Shown: positions 51,533 through 60,127 of the stretch, in pieces
Numbering within the stretch: position 1 is the first letter of the stretch
Layout of the letters: each line of letters begins with the position of its first letter
Assembly: GCA_044426355.1 (NCBI GenBank)
Contig: JAWXUO010000001.1
Location: forward strand, 27,387 to 91,386
DNA length: 64,000 bases
Direction of reading: 5' to 3'
DNA from: CAYJLC01 sp044426355
GTDB taxonomy: Bacteria > Bacillota > Clostridia > Oscillospirales > Butyricicoccaceae
Position numbers and translations under genes: made by a program
The notes under the pieces: generated by a model
What the model was told of the DNA's origin: nothing
What the model saw: the letters and a program-made list of their open reading frames with translations, nothing else
The model's database searches: none

Positions 51533-51548
51533 GAGTGTCAAAAATATA
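51533..51548 (-). repeat. Outlying inverted copy of the repeat core
   Basis: GCCAAACGGCGAGTGT, the exact inverse of ACACTCGCCGTTTGGC, 88 bp beyond the right end of the fold-back element. The rest of 51461-51653 holds nothing else that I can support except the promoter region of the next gene. Confidence 0.75.
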
Positions 51549-51653
51549 AACATTCCTTTTAGTAACAAATCAATTAGCAAAATCACAAACATTTTACAAA
51601 ATCAACTTGATTTCATCACAAATTCACTATATAATAACCTTAGAGGTGATAAA

Positions 51654-52322
51654 ATGACCAAAAAACAAAGTATTTCACTTGCATTTTTAGTTACAATTTG
51701 CATAATTATAATAGCAATTACCGACATGATAATAAAGCCACCATACATTATAAAAACCTGTGTTAAAGCACCAATTTTCTTTTTTATTCCGATTTTATAT
51801 TCAAAATTTTACAAATGCCAAAGTCCGTTTAAATTTCTAAAATCTAACCTACAAGGCTTAAAAATAGGTCTTTTTTTAGGGATTTTCATATATTCCACTA
51901 TAGTTATAACATATTTAATCGCAAATTCGCTTACAGATTTATCTACAATAAAAACTTCGCTTGAAAATAATCTCGGTATAAATGCCAAAAATTTCTTCGC
52001 TATCGGTTTATATGTAGCACTAGTCAATTCGTTTTTAGAAGAATGGTTTTTTCGTGGTTTTATCTTCACAGAATACAAAAAACATAGCCGTTTTTTTGCA
52101 TATATAATGAGTTCTCTAAGTTTTAGCATCTATCATATCGCAATTATGGACGGTATGTTCAATATTTTTCTGCAAATTCTAGTTCTTTTAGGACTTTTTA
52201 TAGGTGGAACAATTTTCAATTATCTAAATGAAAAAAACGAAAATATATATTCCTCATGGTTTTGCCATAGTTTTGCAAATTTCGCAATGAATACCGTAGG
52301 TTTTATAATATTTTTTACATAA
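51654..52322 (+). CDS. CPBP-family intramembrane glutamic endopeptidase
   Basis: 222 residues, seven to eight hydrophobic segments. CPBP (Abi/CAAX protease) motifs: LEEWFFRGFIFTEY (catalytic EE..R), SLSFSIYHIAIMD (His), and CHSFANFAMN (third motif). Bacterial members are linked to peptide or bacteriocin processing and immunity, or membrane protein cleavage. No bacteriocin gene is near. A GAGGTGAT site precedes the ATG. Confidence 0.92.
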   Translation: MTKKQSISLAFLVTICIIIIAITDMIIKPPYIIKTCVKAPIFFFIPILYSKFYKCQSPFKFLKSNLQGLKIGLFLGIFIYSTIVITYLIANSLTDLSTIKTSLENNLGINAKNFFAIGLYVALVNSFLEEWFFRGFIFTEYKKHSRFFAYIMSSLSFSIYHIAIMDGMFNIFLQILVLLGLFIGGTIFNYLNEKNENIYSSWFCHSFANFAMNTVGFIIFFT

Positions 52323-52399
52323 AATTATTTTGTCGAAAATTTTTTCAAAAAAATTCTAAATTATACTTGATTTTTTCTAAAAAATATATTATTATATAG

Positions 52400-52426
52400 T
52401 TAGCACTAAGACACAGAGAGTGCTAA
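52400..52426. promoter_or_regulatory. CIRCE operator (HrcA)
   Basis: TTAGCACTA-N9-GAGTGCTAA, one mismatch from the canonical CIRCE inverted repeat, 32 bp before groES. HrcA would repress groESL here; hrcA is not in the window. Confidence 0.95.
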
Positions 52427-52458
52427 AACAATATTCAACATAAAAGGAGAACGAAAAA

Positions 52459-52740
52459 ATGATTAAACCTTTACTTGACAAAGTTGTCTTAAAAATGGTT
52501 GAGGCTCAAGAAACCACCAAAAGTGGTATTATCCTTGCAGGTTCTGCAAAAGAACAACCACAAATCGCCGAAGTTATCGCAGTAGGCCCTGGTGGTATAG
52601 TAGACGGAAAAGAAGTTGTAATGCAAGTATCTGCTAAAGATAAAGTAATTATGGCTAAATATTCTGGCACAGAAGTTAAAATTGAGGGCGAAGAATACAT
52701 TATAGTTCGCCAAAGTGATATACTTGCAATAGTTGAATAG
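52459..52740 (+). CDS. groES: Co-chaperonin GroES
   Basis: 93 residues forming the heptameric lid of the chaperonin. IKPLLDKVVLKMVEAQETTKSGIIL contains the mobile loop (about 16-32), and GPGGIVDGKEV and VKIEGEEYIIVRQSDILAIVE complete the fold. It is 15 bp before groEL under CIRCE control. Confidence 0.98.
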   Translation: MIKPLLDKVVLKMVEAQETTKSGIILAGSAKEQPQIAEVIAVGPGGIVDGKEVVMQVSAKDKVIMAKYSGTEVKIEGEEYIIVRQSDILAIVE

Positions 52741-52755
52741 GAGGATTTTTTTATA

Positions 52756-54387
52756 ATGGCTAAAGATATTTTATTTGGTGAAGACGCAAGACGTGCTTTA
52801 GAGCGTGGCGTAAACAAACTTGCTGACACTGTAAAAGTTACAATCGGACCTAAAGGTAGAAACGTAGTTTTATCGAAAAAATTTGGTGGTCCACTAATCA
52901 CAAACGACGGTGTTACAATCGCAAAAGACATCGAACTTGAGGATACATTTGAAAATATGGGTGCATCTTTAGTTCGTGAAGTTGCTACTAAAACAAACGA
53001 CATCGCAGGCGATGGTACTACAACTGCAACAGTTTTAGCTCAAGCTTTCATTAGAGAAGGCATGAAAAACGTTGCTGCTGGTGCAAACCCTATGGTTATG
53101 AGAAAAGGTATGCAAAAAGCTGTTGATTTAGCCGTTGAGCAAATCGCAAAAAATTCTCAAACTATCAAAGGAAAAGACGACATCGCTCGTGTTGCTGCAA
53201 TTTCTTCTGGTTCTGAAGAAGTTGGTGGTTTAATCGCTGAAGCAATGGACAAAGTTTCTGCTGACGGCGTTATCACTGTAGAAGAATCAAAAACTGCTGA
53301 AACTTACAGCGAAATCGTTGAAGGTATGCAATTTGACCGTGGTTACATCTCTCCATATATGGTAACTGATACAGAAAAAATGGAAGCAGTTATAGACGAT
53401 GCTGTTATTTTAATTACAGACAAAAAAATCGTAAATATCCAAGAAATTTTACCTCTTTTAGAACAAATTGTTCAATCTGGTAAAAAATTAATCATAATCG
53501 CTGAAGACATCGAAGGCGAAGCACTTTCTACTCTTGTAGTAAACAAACTTCGTGGAACATTTACTTGTATTGCTGCAAAAGCTCCTGGTTTTGGCGACAG
53601 ACGTAAAGAAATCCTACGTGACATCTCAATTTTAACTGGTGGTACTGTAATTTCTGAAGAATTAGGAATCGAACTTACAGATGCAACTTTAGAACACTTA
53701 GGACGTGCACGTCAAGTTATCGTTGCAAAAGAATTTACAACTATCGTAGATGGTTCTGGTAATAAAGACCAAATTACTGCTCGTGTTGCACAAATTAGAG
53801 CACAAATTGAAGAAACTAATTCTGATTTCGACCGTGAAAAACTACAAGAACGTCTAGCTAAACTTGCTGGTGGTGTTGCAGTTATAAAAGTTGGTGCTGC
53901 TACAGAAACTGAAATGAAAGAACAAAAACTACGTATCGAAGATGCTCTAAACGCTACTCGTGCTGCTGTAGAAGAAGGTATCGTTGCTGGTGGTGGTACT
54001 GCTTATGCAAATGTTATCCCATCTTTAGCAGACCTTTTAGAAAAAACTGAAGGCGACGAAAAAACTGGTGTAAGAGTAATTATGAAAGGTCTTGAAGAAC
54101 CTGTAAAACAAATCGCTCTTAATGCTGGTGTTGACGGAAGTATCGTTTTAGATAAAGTACTTTCTTCTGGAAAAGTTGGTACTGGCTTCGACGCTTACAA
54201 CGAAGTTTACTGCGACATGATAGAAAACGGAATTGTAGACCCAACTAAAGTAAATCGTTCTGCTCTTCAAAATGCTGCGTCTATCGCTGCTATGGTTTTA
54301 ACAACAGAAAGCCTAGTTGCCGACAAAGCAGACTTAGAAGCTCCAATGCCTCCAATGGGTGGTGGTGGAATGCCAGGAATGTATTAA
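52756..54387 (+). CDS. groL: Chaperonin GroEL
   Basis: 543 residues with all ATPase motifs: DAVKVTIGPKGRNVV-like VKVTIGPKGRNVVL, NDGVTIAKDIEL, GDGTTTATVLA and VEEGIVAGGGTA. The C-terminal Gly-Met tail is present (MGGGGMPGMY). Together with GroES it folds cytosolic proteins. No second chaperonin gene is seen. Confidence 0.99.
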   Translation: MAKDILFGEDARRALERGVNKLADTVKVTIGPKGRNVVLSKKFGGPLITNDGVTIAKDIELEDTFENMGASLVREVATKTNDIAGDGTTTATVLAQAFIREGMKNVAAGANPMVMRKGMQKAVDLAVEQIAKNSQTIKGKDDIARVAAISSGSEEVGGLIAEAMDKVSADGVITVEESKTAETYSEIVEGMQFDRGYISPYMVTDTEKMEAVIDDAVILITDKKIVNIQEILPLLEQIVQSGKKLIIIAEDIEGEALSTLVVNKLRGTFTCIAAKAPGFGDRRKEILRDISILTGGTVISEELGIELTDATLEHLGRARQVIVAKEFTTIVDGSGNKDQITARVAQIRAQIEETNSDFDREKLQERLAKLAGGVAVIKVGAATETEMKEQKLRIEDALNATRAAVEEGIVAGGGTAYANVIPSLADLLEKTEGDEKTGVRVIMKGLEEPVKQIALNAGVDGSIVLDKVLSSGKVGTGFDAYNEVYCDMIENGIVDPTKVNRSALQNAASIAAMVLTTESLVADKADLEAPMPPMGGGGMPGMY

Positions 54388-54421
54388 TAGGCATTTATCA
54401 CTTAAAATTAACACTAGAATT

Positions 54422-54454
54422 AAAACTGTCGAAAAGTATTTTTCGGCAGTTTTT
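54422..54454 (+). terminator. Terminator of groESL
   Basis: AAAACTGTCGAAAA/TTTTCGGCAGTTTT stem with one wobble and T run. Confidence 0.88.
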
Positions 54455-54488
54455 TAATACTATATATAGTGTTTACATAAAAACAAAA

Positions 54489-54518
54489 GAACCACTACTT
54501 TTTACAGTAATGGTTCTA
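54489..54518 (-). terminator. Terminator after obg
   Basis: AGAACCATTACT/AGTAGTGGTTCT stem with one mismatch and a 6-nt loop, with T runs on both strands; 6 bp after the obg stop. Confidence 0.8.
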
Positions 54519-54524
54519 ATTTTT

Positions 54525-55796
54525 TTATTCAACATATTCAAATTCAAGGTCATACATACAAACTGTATCGCCCTCTTTTATTCCAGCTTCTACTAGTTTT
54601 TTATAAATCCCAGCATCTTCTGCTTGTTTCTCAAAATACATTCTTGATTCGTAATTATCCATATTAACACCAGATAACAACCTATGCAACCAGTTCCCCT
54701 CAACATAGTAAACATCTCCATCACGAGTGATTTTTGTGTCACTTGGGTTAAAAGTTTTCTCAGGTTCGATATATTCTGGCTCATAAATCATAGTTTCTGG
54801 CAATTTTTCTAAGTGTTGCCATGTTTTATACATAAGTTCTTTAACACCAGTATTCGTAACCGATGACAATTCCATAAACTCATATCCACGCTCTAAAGCC
54901 ACCTTGCGAAGTTTTTCGATATTATCATTTTCATCATCTACTAAGTCAGTTTTAGAAGCCACAACAATCTGTGGACGAGTTGAAATACTGTGGTTAAACT
55001 TTGCAACCTCGTTGCAAATCGTTTCAAAATCTTCTACAGGGTCACGTCCCTCACGACCAGACACATCTACTAGATGTAGTAAAACTCTACATCTGTCTAC
55101 ATGACGTAAAAAGTCATGACCAAGCCCTGCACCCTCAGATGCTCCTTCGATAATACCTGGAATATCCGTGATTACAAAAGATTGCCCCTCATCAATTCTA
55201 ACCATACCAAGCTGTGGAACAAGCGTTGTAAAATGGTAGTCTGCAATTTTCGGTTTCGCCGAAGACACAACCGATAAAAGTGTTGATTTCCCTACATTTG
55301 GAAACCCTAAAAGACCAACATCTGCAAGCAATTTAAGCTCTAGCGTTATGTCAAATTCCTTGCCCTCAAGCCCATTTTTCGCAAAACGTGGTGCTTGACG
55401 AGTAGGTGTTGCAAAGTGCTGATTTCCCCAGCCACCAGTGCCACCTTTCGCACAAATATAAGGTTCGCTATCCGACATATCCTTTATAATAAGACCTGTT
55501 TCTTCCTCACGAATTACAGTCCCTCGAGGCACACGGATAACAAGGTCCTGTGCATTTTTCCCACTACATTTTCTCGAACCACCAGGTTCACCATTTTGAG
55601 CATGATATTTTCTTTTATATCGAAAATCCATAAGTGTCGATAAATTATCATCTACTAAAAAGACAATATTTCCACCGTTGCCACCATCGCCACCATCAGG
55701 CCCACCATTTGTAATGTATTTTTCACGATGAAAATTAACTTTTCCGTTACCTCCATCGCCTGCTTTTATTTTAATTTTTGCTACATCTATAAACAT
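54525..55796 (-). CDS. obg: GTPase Obg (CgtA)
   Basis: 423 residues: glycine-rich OBG fold (1-158), G domain with GFPNVGKSTLL, DIPGIIEGA and ASKTDLVD, and the C-terminal OCT domain (about 345-423) present in Gram-positive forms. Acts in 50S ribosome assembly and, in spore-formers, in stress and sporulation signalling. Lies downstream of the L21-L27 genes, the usual neighbourhood. Confidence 0.98.
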   Translation of the reverse strand: MFIDVAKIKIKAGDGGNGKVNFHREKYITNGGPDGGDGGNGGNIVFLVDDNLSTLMDFRYKRKYHAQNGEPGGSRKCSGKNAQDLVIRVPRGTVIREEETGLIIKDMSDSEPYICAKGGTGGWGNQHFATPTRQAPRFAKNGLEGKEFDITLELKLLADVGLLGFPNVGKSTLLSVVSSAKPKIADYHFTTLVPQLGMVRIDEGQSFVITDIPGIIEGASEGAGLGHDFLRHVDRCRVLLHLVDVSGREGRDPVEDFETICNEVAKFNHSISTRPQIVVASKTDLVDDENDNIEKLRKVALERGYEFMELSSVTNTGVKELMYKTWQHLEKLPETMIYEPEYIEPEKTFNPSDTKITRDGDVYYVEGNWLHRLLSGVNMDNYESRMYFEKQAEDAGIYKKLVEAGIKEGDTVCMYDLEFEYVE

Positions 55797-55808
55797 AATT
55801 TCTTCTTT

Positions 55809-56207
55809 CTACAAAATTTGTCCATTCAAAGGGGCTACAATGTCCTTCCCTATAAGGTCAATAATTTTCACAAAATAATCTCTTTCACGCAAAGCCGTTC
55901 CTAAAGATGTAGGCACTGCGATAATTTCTAGACGATTATAAGTTTTTATAAAACTTCTAACAGCAGGTGGAAAAGTGCCTGCCCACACTGGAAAAACCAA
56001 AATAACTGTTGTATCCTCCTCAGGAGGTTCACAATCAATTCTTGTCGTTTGTTTTTTACTAGCAGCAGCTCCTGCCTTTAAAAAATTTATCGGACCTTTC
56101 CAATTCTCATTATCTCTTATTTTTCGCACTTCAATTTTCATACTTTTGCCAATATCACGTGCTATAGCTTCACTTCTACCACTTCTAGAATAAAAATAAA
56201 CTACCAT
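55809..56207 (-). CDS. Flavodoxin-like protein
   Basis: 132 residues with the flavodoxin phosphate loop YSRSGRSEAIA (residues 6-16) and VFPVWAGTFPPAVRSFI, the FMN-wrapping loop with Trp. A small redox or quinone-type flavoprotein is likely; a redox partner is not visible. It lies between rpmA and obg in the same direction, an uncommon insertion in that cluster. Confidence 0.85.
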   Translation of the reverse strand: MVVYFYSRSGRSEAIARDIGKSMKIEVRKIRDNENWKGPINFLKAGAAASKKQTTRIDCEPPEEDTTVILVFPVWAGTFPPAVRSFIKTYNRLEIIAVPTSLGTALRERDYFVKIIDLIGKDIVAPLNGQIL

Positions 56208-56266
56208 TTTTTCTCTCCTTTCTTAATAAAAAAGAAAATCCCTACAAAATAGAGATTTTCCTATAA

Positions 56267-56548
56267 TTAAGCAATTTCGTAAACTGAAACTTTTTTACGG
56301 TCTTTACCAAGTCTTTCAAATTTAACTCTGCCTGAAACTTTTGCAAATAAAGTGTCGTCGCTACCTTTTCCCACGTTAGTTCCTGGGTGGATTTTTGTTC
56401 CACGTTGTCTAACTAAGATATTGCCAGCAAGAACAAATTGTCCATCAGCACGTTTAACGCCAAGTCTTTTAGACTCAGAATCACGTCCGTTTTTAGTTGA
56501 ACCAACACCTTTTTTACTAGCAAAAAATTGTAAGCTAATTCTAATCAT
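56267..56548 (-). CDS. rpmA: 50S ribosomal protein L27 (precursor)
   Basis: 93 residues. Begins with the Firmicutes-type extension MIRISLQFFA before SKKGVGSTKNGRDS; cleavage after FFA by Prp exposes the N-terminus that reaches the peptidyl-transferase centre. The prp gene is directly upstream. C-terminal GRVKFERLGKDRKKVSVY is typical. Confidence 0.98.
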   Translation of the reverse strand: MIRISLQFFASKKGVGSTKNGRDSESKRLGVKRADGQFVLAGNILVRQRGTKIHPGTNVGKGSDDTLFAKVSGRVKFERLGKDRKKVSVYEIA

Positions 56549-56551
56549 GTT

Positions 56552-56872
56552 CTATTCCTCCGTTATCTCGATATTTTCTGAATAATCTATTAAAAGATTT
56601 TGCATATGAAGATGAAAAGCCTGAAAAATTGGTTGTGCCAATTTAATCATATCAGCTTGTTTCACATTTATTTCAATCAAAGCAATACTTTCATCTATCT
56701 CAGTTTCAAAATTTATTTTTAAAACATCATCTAAATAAGTATGAACCATCATCACAGCACTTGTTATAGCCGAACATACAATGTCAAGACCTTCTTCATC
56801 AAAGTCGGCATGACCACAGGCTTTTATACCTACGATGTCGCTATTTTTTTTACTTATCGTAATTTGCGTCAT
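56552..56872 (-). CDS. prp: Ribosomal-processing cysteine protease Prp
   Basis: 106 residues of the YsxB/Prp family. The catalytic pair is in KACGHADF (His) and DIVCSAITSAVM (Cys), about 12 residues apart. It removes the N-terminal extension of L27. It sits between rplU (4-bp gap) and rpmA (3-bp gap), as usual. Confidence 0.96.
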   Translation of the reverse strand: MTQITISKKNSDIVGIKACGHADFDEEGLDIVCSAITSAVMMVHTYLDDVLKINFETEIDESIALIEINVKQADMIKLAQPIFQAFHLHMQNLLIDYSENIEITEE

Positions 56873-56876
56873 AAAA

Positions 56877-57188
56877 TTAAGCTTTTATAGCAGTTATTTC
56901 GATTTTTGTATATGGTTGTCTATGACCTTGACGTTTTCTGTAACCTTTTTTTGGTTTGTATTTAAAAATGTTGATTTTTTTAGCTTTACCATTTTTAATT
57001 ACTTTACCAGTTACTTTAGCACCACTTACAGATGGAGTTCCAACTGTTAAGCCTTTGTCAGTGTTAACCATTAAAATGTTAGTAAATTCTACAGTGTCAT
57101 TAGCTTCTTTAGCTAATTTTTCGATGTAAATTACATCGCCTTCTGATACTTTGTATTGCTTACCGCCAGTTACTAAAATTGCATACAT
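56877..57188 (-). CDS. rplU: 50S ribosomal protein L21
   Basis: 103 residues from the ATG at 57188, preceded by AGAGAGGTG; the family starts with MYAILVTGGKQYKVSEGD, so the longer in-frame start is wrong. The C-terminal YKPKKGYRKRQGHRQPYT is diagnostic. First gene of rplU-prp-rpmA, with a structured leader upstream. Confidence 0.98.
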   Translation of the reverse strand: MYAILVTGGKQYKVSEGDVIYIEKLAKEANDTVEFTNILMVNTDKGLTVGTPSVSGAKVTGKVIKNGKAKKINIFKYKPKKGYRKRQGHRQPYTKIEITAIKA

Positions 57189-57268
57189 ATCGGTAGCACC
57201 TCTCTTTCTTTTTTGAGTCACGCTATTTAAGGTGTGTTACCACTTAAGACCTTATCAATGCGGCTTTA
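57189..57268 (-). ncRNA. Candidate L21-type ribosomal protein leader
   Basis: About 80 nt between promoter and rplU. On the minus strand AAGGTCTTAAGTGGTAACACACCTT can pair AAGGT with ACCTT around a short loop region, close to the start codon. This has the look of the L21 leader motif of Firmicutes, but I cannot confirm the consensus by eye. Confidence 0.5.
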
Positions 57269-57271
57269 TAT

Positions 57272-57300
57272 AGTATATCACTAAAAAAAACTAAAGTCAA
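57272..57300 (-). promoter_or_regulatory. Sigma-A promoter of rplU-prp-rpmA
   Basis: On the minus strand TTGACT (57300-57295), 17 bp, TATACT (57277-57272). The -35 box overlaps the murJ stop codon. Confidence 0.85.
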
Positions 57301-58832
57301 GCTTTTTTCATCTTATTTTTTATAAAAGTTATTGCCATATTAAATTCATCTATTTTTAAAATGCTAATTAAAGCAAAATAAATCGGTACTCCCACAAAAG
57401 CACAACACATAATTTCTAGAACATTGCCTAAATTTCCTAAATTTTCTGTAAAAACTGCAATATTTTTGAGCAATAAAATAATAAACATGCCCATAATCAC
57501 TGCTGAAAATATCATTTTAGCTAAATTTGAAAGCAACTTTTTCGTATCAAAATCTCCCATTTTTTTGCTAAGTTTAAAATATAAAACGCTCGCAAGAACT
57601 GTTGTTGCGATAGATGTTGCAAGTGCAAGTCCTATGTGTTGCAAATTTTTCACTAAAACGAAATTTAGCAAAATATTAACAGAAAGCGATAAAATATTAC
57701 ACAAAACTGGTGTTTTTGTATCTTTTAACGAATAAAACTGCTTATTTAAGATTTCATTTAAACTAATTGCAGGCAAGCCTAACGAGTATGCAACCAAAGC
57801 TTGAGATGTAATTTTTGCGTTTTCTGCTGTAAATTCGCCTCTTAAAAACACAACTTCTACAATTTGGCTTGAAAGTATGATAAAAGCAGTCGAAAGCGGT
57901 ATGACAAACATTAAAATTATGTTCATACTGCTACTTGTAATTTTTTTATACTCTACTAAATTATTTTCGCTAGCAAGTTTTGACAAAGTTGGATAAATCG
58001 TAGCGACAACCGACACTACAAACACAGATATAACGAAAGATGTAAGCATATTTGCATATTTCATAATCGTCATCACGCCTTCTCCAAGAAAAGACGCAAA
58101 ATTTTTATCTATAATAGTGTTTAGTTGAAAAATAAGTTGCCCTAAAAATATCGGCATTCCAAGTTTTACAACATTTTTTATAACTTCGTCGTTTGGTTTT
58201 AATACAAAACTATATTTAAAATCCTTTTTTCGTGCTACAATCATCAAAAAAATCGATGCTACAACCCAAGCTAATACATATCCCACTGCTAAAATCGTTG
58301 TGTTTCCATATGAAACAGCATAAAACATGATACTTACTAAATTATACAAAACGATTGCTACGCCCACTGTCCAAAAAACATTATTAAACTGCATATATCC
58401 GTTTAAAATATTATAAGTTACCTGTAAAAACGAAAAAGGAAGCATAATTTTGAGCATATTTGCAGAAATAAGTTTCGTTTCTTCTGTAAAATCCACAGCA
58501 ACAAACGGAATTAAATTTTCTGCAAACAAAACACCTATAATAGATGTAAAAAATATAAAAACAACAACTGTATTTATTATATTCGATGTTGTTTCTGACA
58601 CTTTTTCACGATTTACAGATGAAATAGATGGAATATATCCTGTTGTAACAGCCACCGTGACCCCAGCAAAAATCGCAGAAACAATCGTAGTAGATGCGAT
58701 ATATGCGTCCGTTATATTCGTTGCACCATAAAAATATGCAAAAGCTATTTCTCGAAGAAAGCCCGAAAGTTTTGCTATTACAGAAAAAACAAGCATTATA
58801 ACCGACGAAATAACTAGATTATTTTTTTTCAT
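57297..58832 (-). CDS. murJ: Lipid II flippase MurJ (MviN family)
   Basis: 511 residues with about 14 transmembrane helices of the MOP superfamily. Begins with SSVIMLVFSVIAKLSGFLREIAFAYFYGATNITDAYIAS, the MurJ/MviN signature, with basic residues in the first helices. It flips lipid II to the outer leaflet for wall synthesis. Sequence could also fit the related MurJ paralogues seen in capsule loci, but no capsule genes are near. Confidence 0.9.
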   Translation of the reverse strand: MKKNNLVISSVIMLVFSVIAKLSGFLREIAFAYFYGATNITDAYIASTTIVSAIFAGVTVAVTTGYIPSISSVNREKVSETTSNIINTVVVFIFFTSIIGVLFAENLIPFVAVDFTEETKLISANMLKIMLPFSFLQVTYNILNGYMQFNNVFWTVGVAIVLYNLVSIMFYAVSYGNTTILAVGYVLAWVVASIFLMIVARKKDFKYSFVLKPNDEVIKNVVKLGMPIFLGQLIFQLNTIIDKNFASFLGEGVMTIMKYANMLTSFVISVFVVSVVATIYPTLSKLASENNLVEYKKITSSSMNIILMFVIPLSTAFIILSSQIVEVVFLRGEFTAENAKITSQALVAYSLGLPAISLNEILNKQFYSLKDTKTPVLCNILSLSVNILLNFVLVKNLQHIGLALATSIATTVLASVLYFKLSKKMGDFDTKKLLSNLAKMIFSAVIMGMFIILLLKNIAVFTENLGNLGNVLEIMCCAFVGVPIYFALISILKIDEFNMAITFIKNKMKKA

Positions 58833-58941
58833 AATTCTCCATTCTAAAATAAAAGGCTTGATACACCTTAAATTTCGATACAGATATATTATACCCTATT
58901 TATTTTAAAATGTCAAAAATATATACTTATATTTCATTTTT

Positions 58942-59991
58942 CTATAACATCTCTTTTTCGCAATAACCACAAATTTTATCATTTAAAATAGGCAAATATT
59001 TTTCTAAACGTGTAATACATTTTGGATTAACACATTTTTTGTCTGTATTTATAGACTTTACGATTTTAGGAGGTTGTTTCTCATTAACTTTTAATAAAGT
59101 TAAAATCAAAGCCATTCGTGCATACATTCCACATTCAGCTTGTTTAAAATATACAGCTCGAGGGTCAAAATCCACCTCATCTGCAATTTCGTCAAGACGT
59201 GGAAGTGGGTGCAACACAAGCATGTCTTTTTTTGCTCGTGCTAAACGTTTTTCATCTAAAATGTAGATATATCTTAGTCTTTCATACAAGGCAAAGTCAT
59301 CAAAACGTTCTTTTTGTATTCGTGTCATGTATAAAATATCAAGTTTTCCGATATTTTCTTCTAAATCAGTCACCATTTCATAATCTAATTTATTTTCTAC
59401 AATAAAATCCATTATATATTTTGGTATTTGCAATTCTACTGGCGAAATTAAAACAAATTTTATATTTTCATACTTCGCAAGTGATTTTATAAGCGAATGA
59501 ACCGTTCTTCCGTATTTTAAATCCCCACAAATTCCTACCGTCATATTATCTAAACTTCCACGATATTTTTTTATCGTTACAAGGTCTGTAAGTGTCTGTG
59601 TTGGGTGCAAATGTCCACCATCTCCAGCATTTATAAAAGGTACATCGCTATACATACTTCCAGCTAAAGCCGAACCCTCGTCAGCATTTCGCATAACAAC
59701 AATATCAGCATATTTTGAAACTATCGAAATCGTATCTTTAAGGCTCTCGCCCTTTGTTGCAGAAGTTGCATTCGCATCATTAAAACCTATAACCTTACCA
59801 CCCAAACGATACATAGCCGTTGTAAAAGAAAGGCTCGTCCTCGTACTTGGCTCAAAAAAAAGGCTTGCCATTATTTTATTTTCAAGAGCTTTTGAATACT
59901 TTAAAGGGTCTTGCATTATGTCGCAAGTCAGCGTATAAATCTCATCAAATTCCTCATTTGTAACTGTACTAAAGTCAATAATATTTCTCAT
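58942..59991 (-). CDS. pyrB: Aspartate carbamoyltransferase with PyrI-like zinc tail
   Basis: Second step of pyrimidine synthesis. The catalytic part (about 1-305) shows FFEPSTRTSLSF (carbamoyl-phosphate loop), HPTQTLTDL and MTRIQKERF. A C-terminal extension (about 310-349) carries CVNPKC (Cys320, Cys325) and CGYCE (Cys341, Cys344), the four-cysteine zinc pattern of the PyrI regulatory subunit. The PyrI nucleotide-binding domain is missing. No separate pyrI is next to it. It appears to be a single-gene transcript. Confidence 0.93.
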   Translation of the reverse strand: MRNIIDFSTVTNEEFDEIYTLTCDIMQDPLKYSKALENKIMASLFFEPSTRTSLSFTTAMYRLGGKVIGFNDANATSATKGESLKDTISIVSKYADIVVMRNADEGSALAGSMYSDVPFINAGDGGHLHPTQTLTDLVTIKKYRGSLDNMTVGICGDLKYGRTVHSLIKSLAKYENIKFVLISPVELQIPKYIMDFIVENKLDYEMVTDLEENIGKLDILYMTRIQKERFDDFALYERLRYIYILDEKRLARAKKDMLVLHPLPRLDEIADEVDFDPRAVYFKQAECGMYARMALILTLLKVNEKQPPKIVKSINTDKKCVNPKCITRLEKYLPILNDKICGYCEKEML

Positions 59992-60050
59992 TGTACCACC
60001 TCACTAATTTATTATGATAATAGTATATCATATTTTGTCAATAAAGTGTA

Positions 60051-60079
60051 TTGAAAATTTTAAATTTTTATATTATAAT
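60051..60079 (+). promoter_or_regulatory. Sigma-A promoter of lysA
   Basis: TTGAAA (60051-60056), 17 bp, TATAAT (60074-60079). A short leader hairpin GAAGATA/TATCTTC (60086-60105) follows, before the AAGGAGG site. Confidence 0.82.
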
Positions 60080-60127
60080 ATAAAAGAAGATATTTTAGTA
60101 TCTTCACTGCTTAAAAGGAGGCAAATT

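Noticed and set aside
60014..60127. N-terminal extension of LysA
   Set aside because: The region contains the promoter (-10 at 60074-60079) and a leader hairpin; AAGGAGG fixes the start at 60128.
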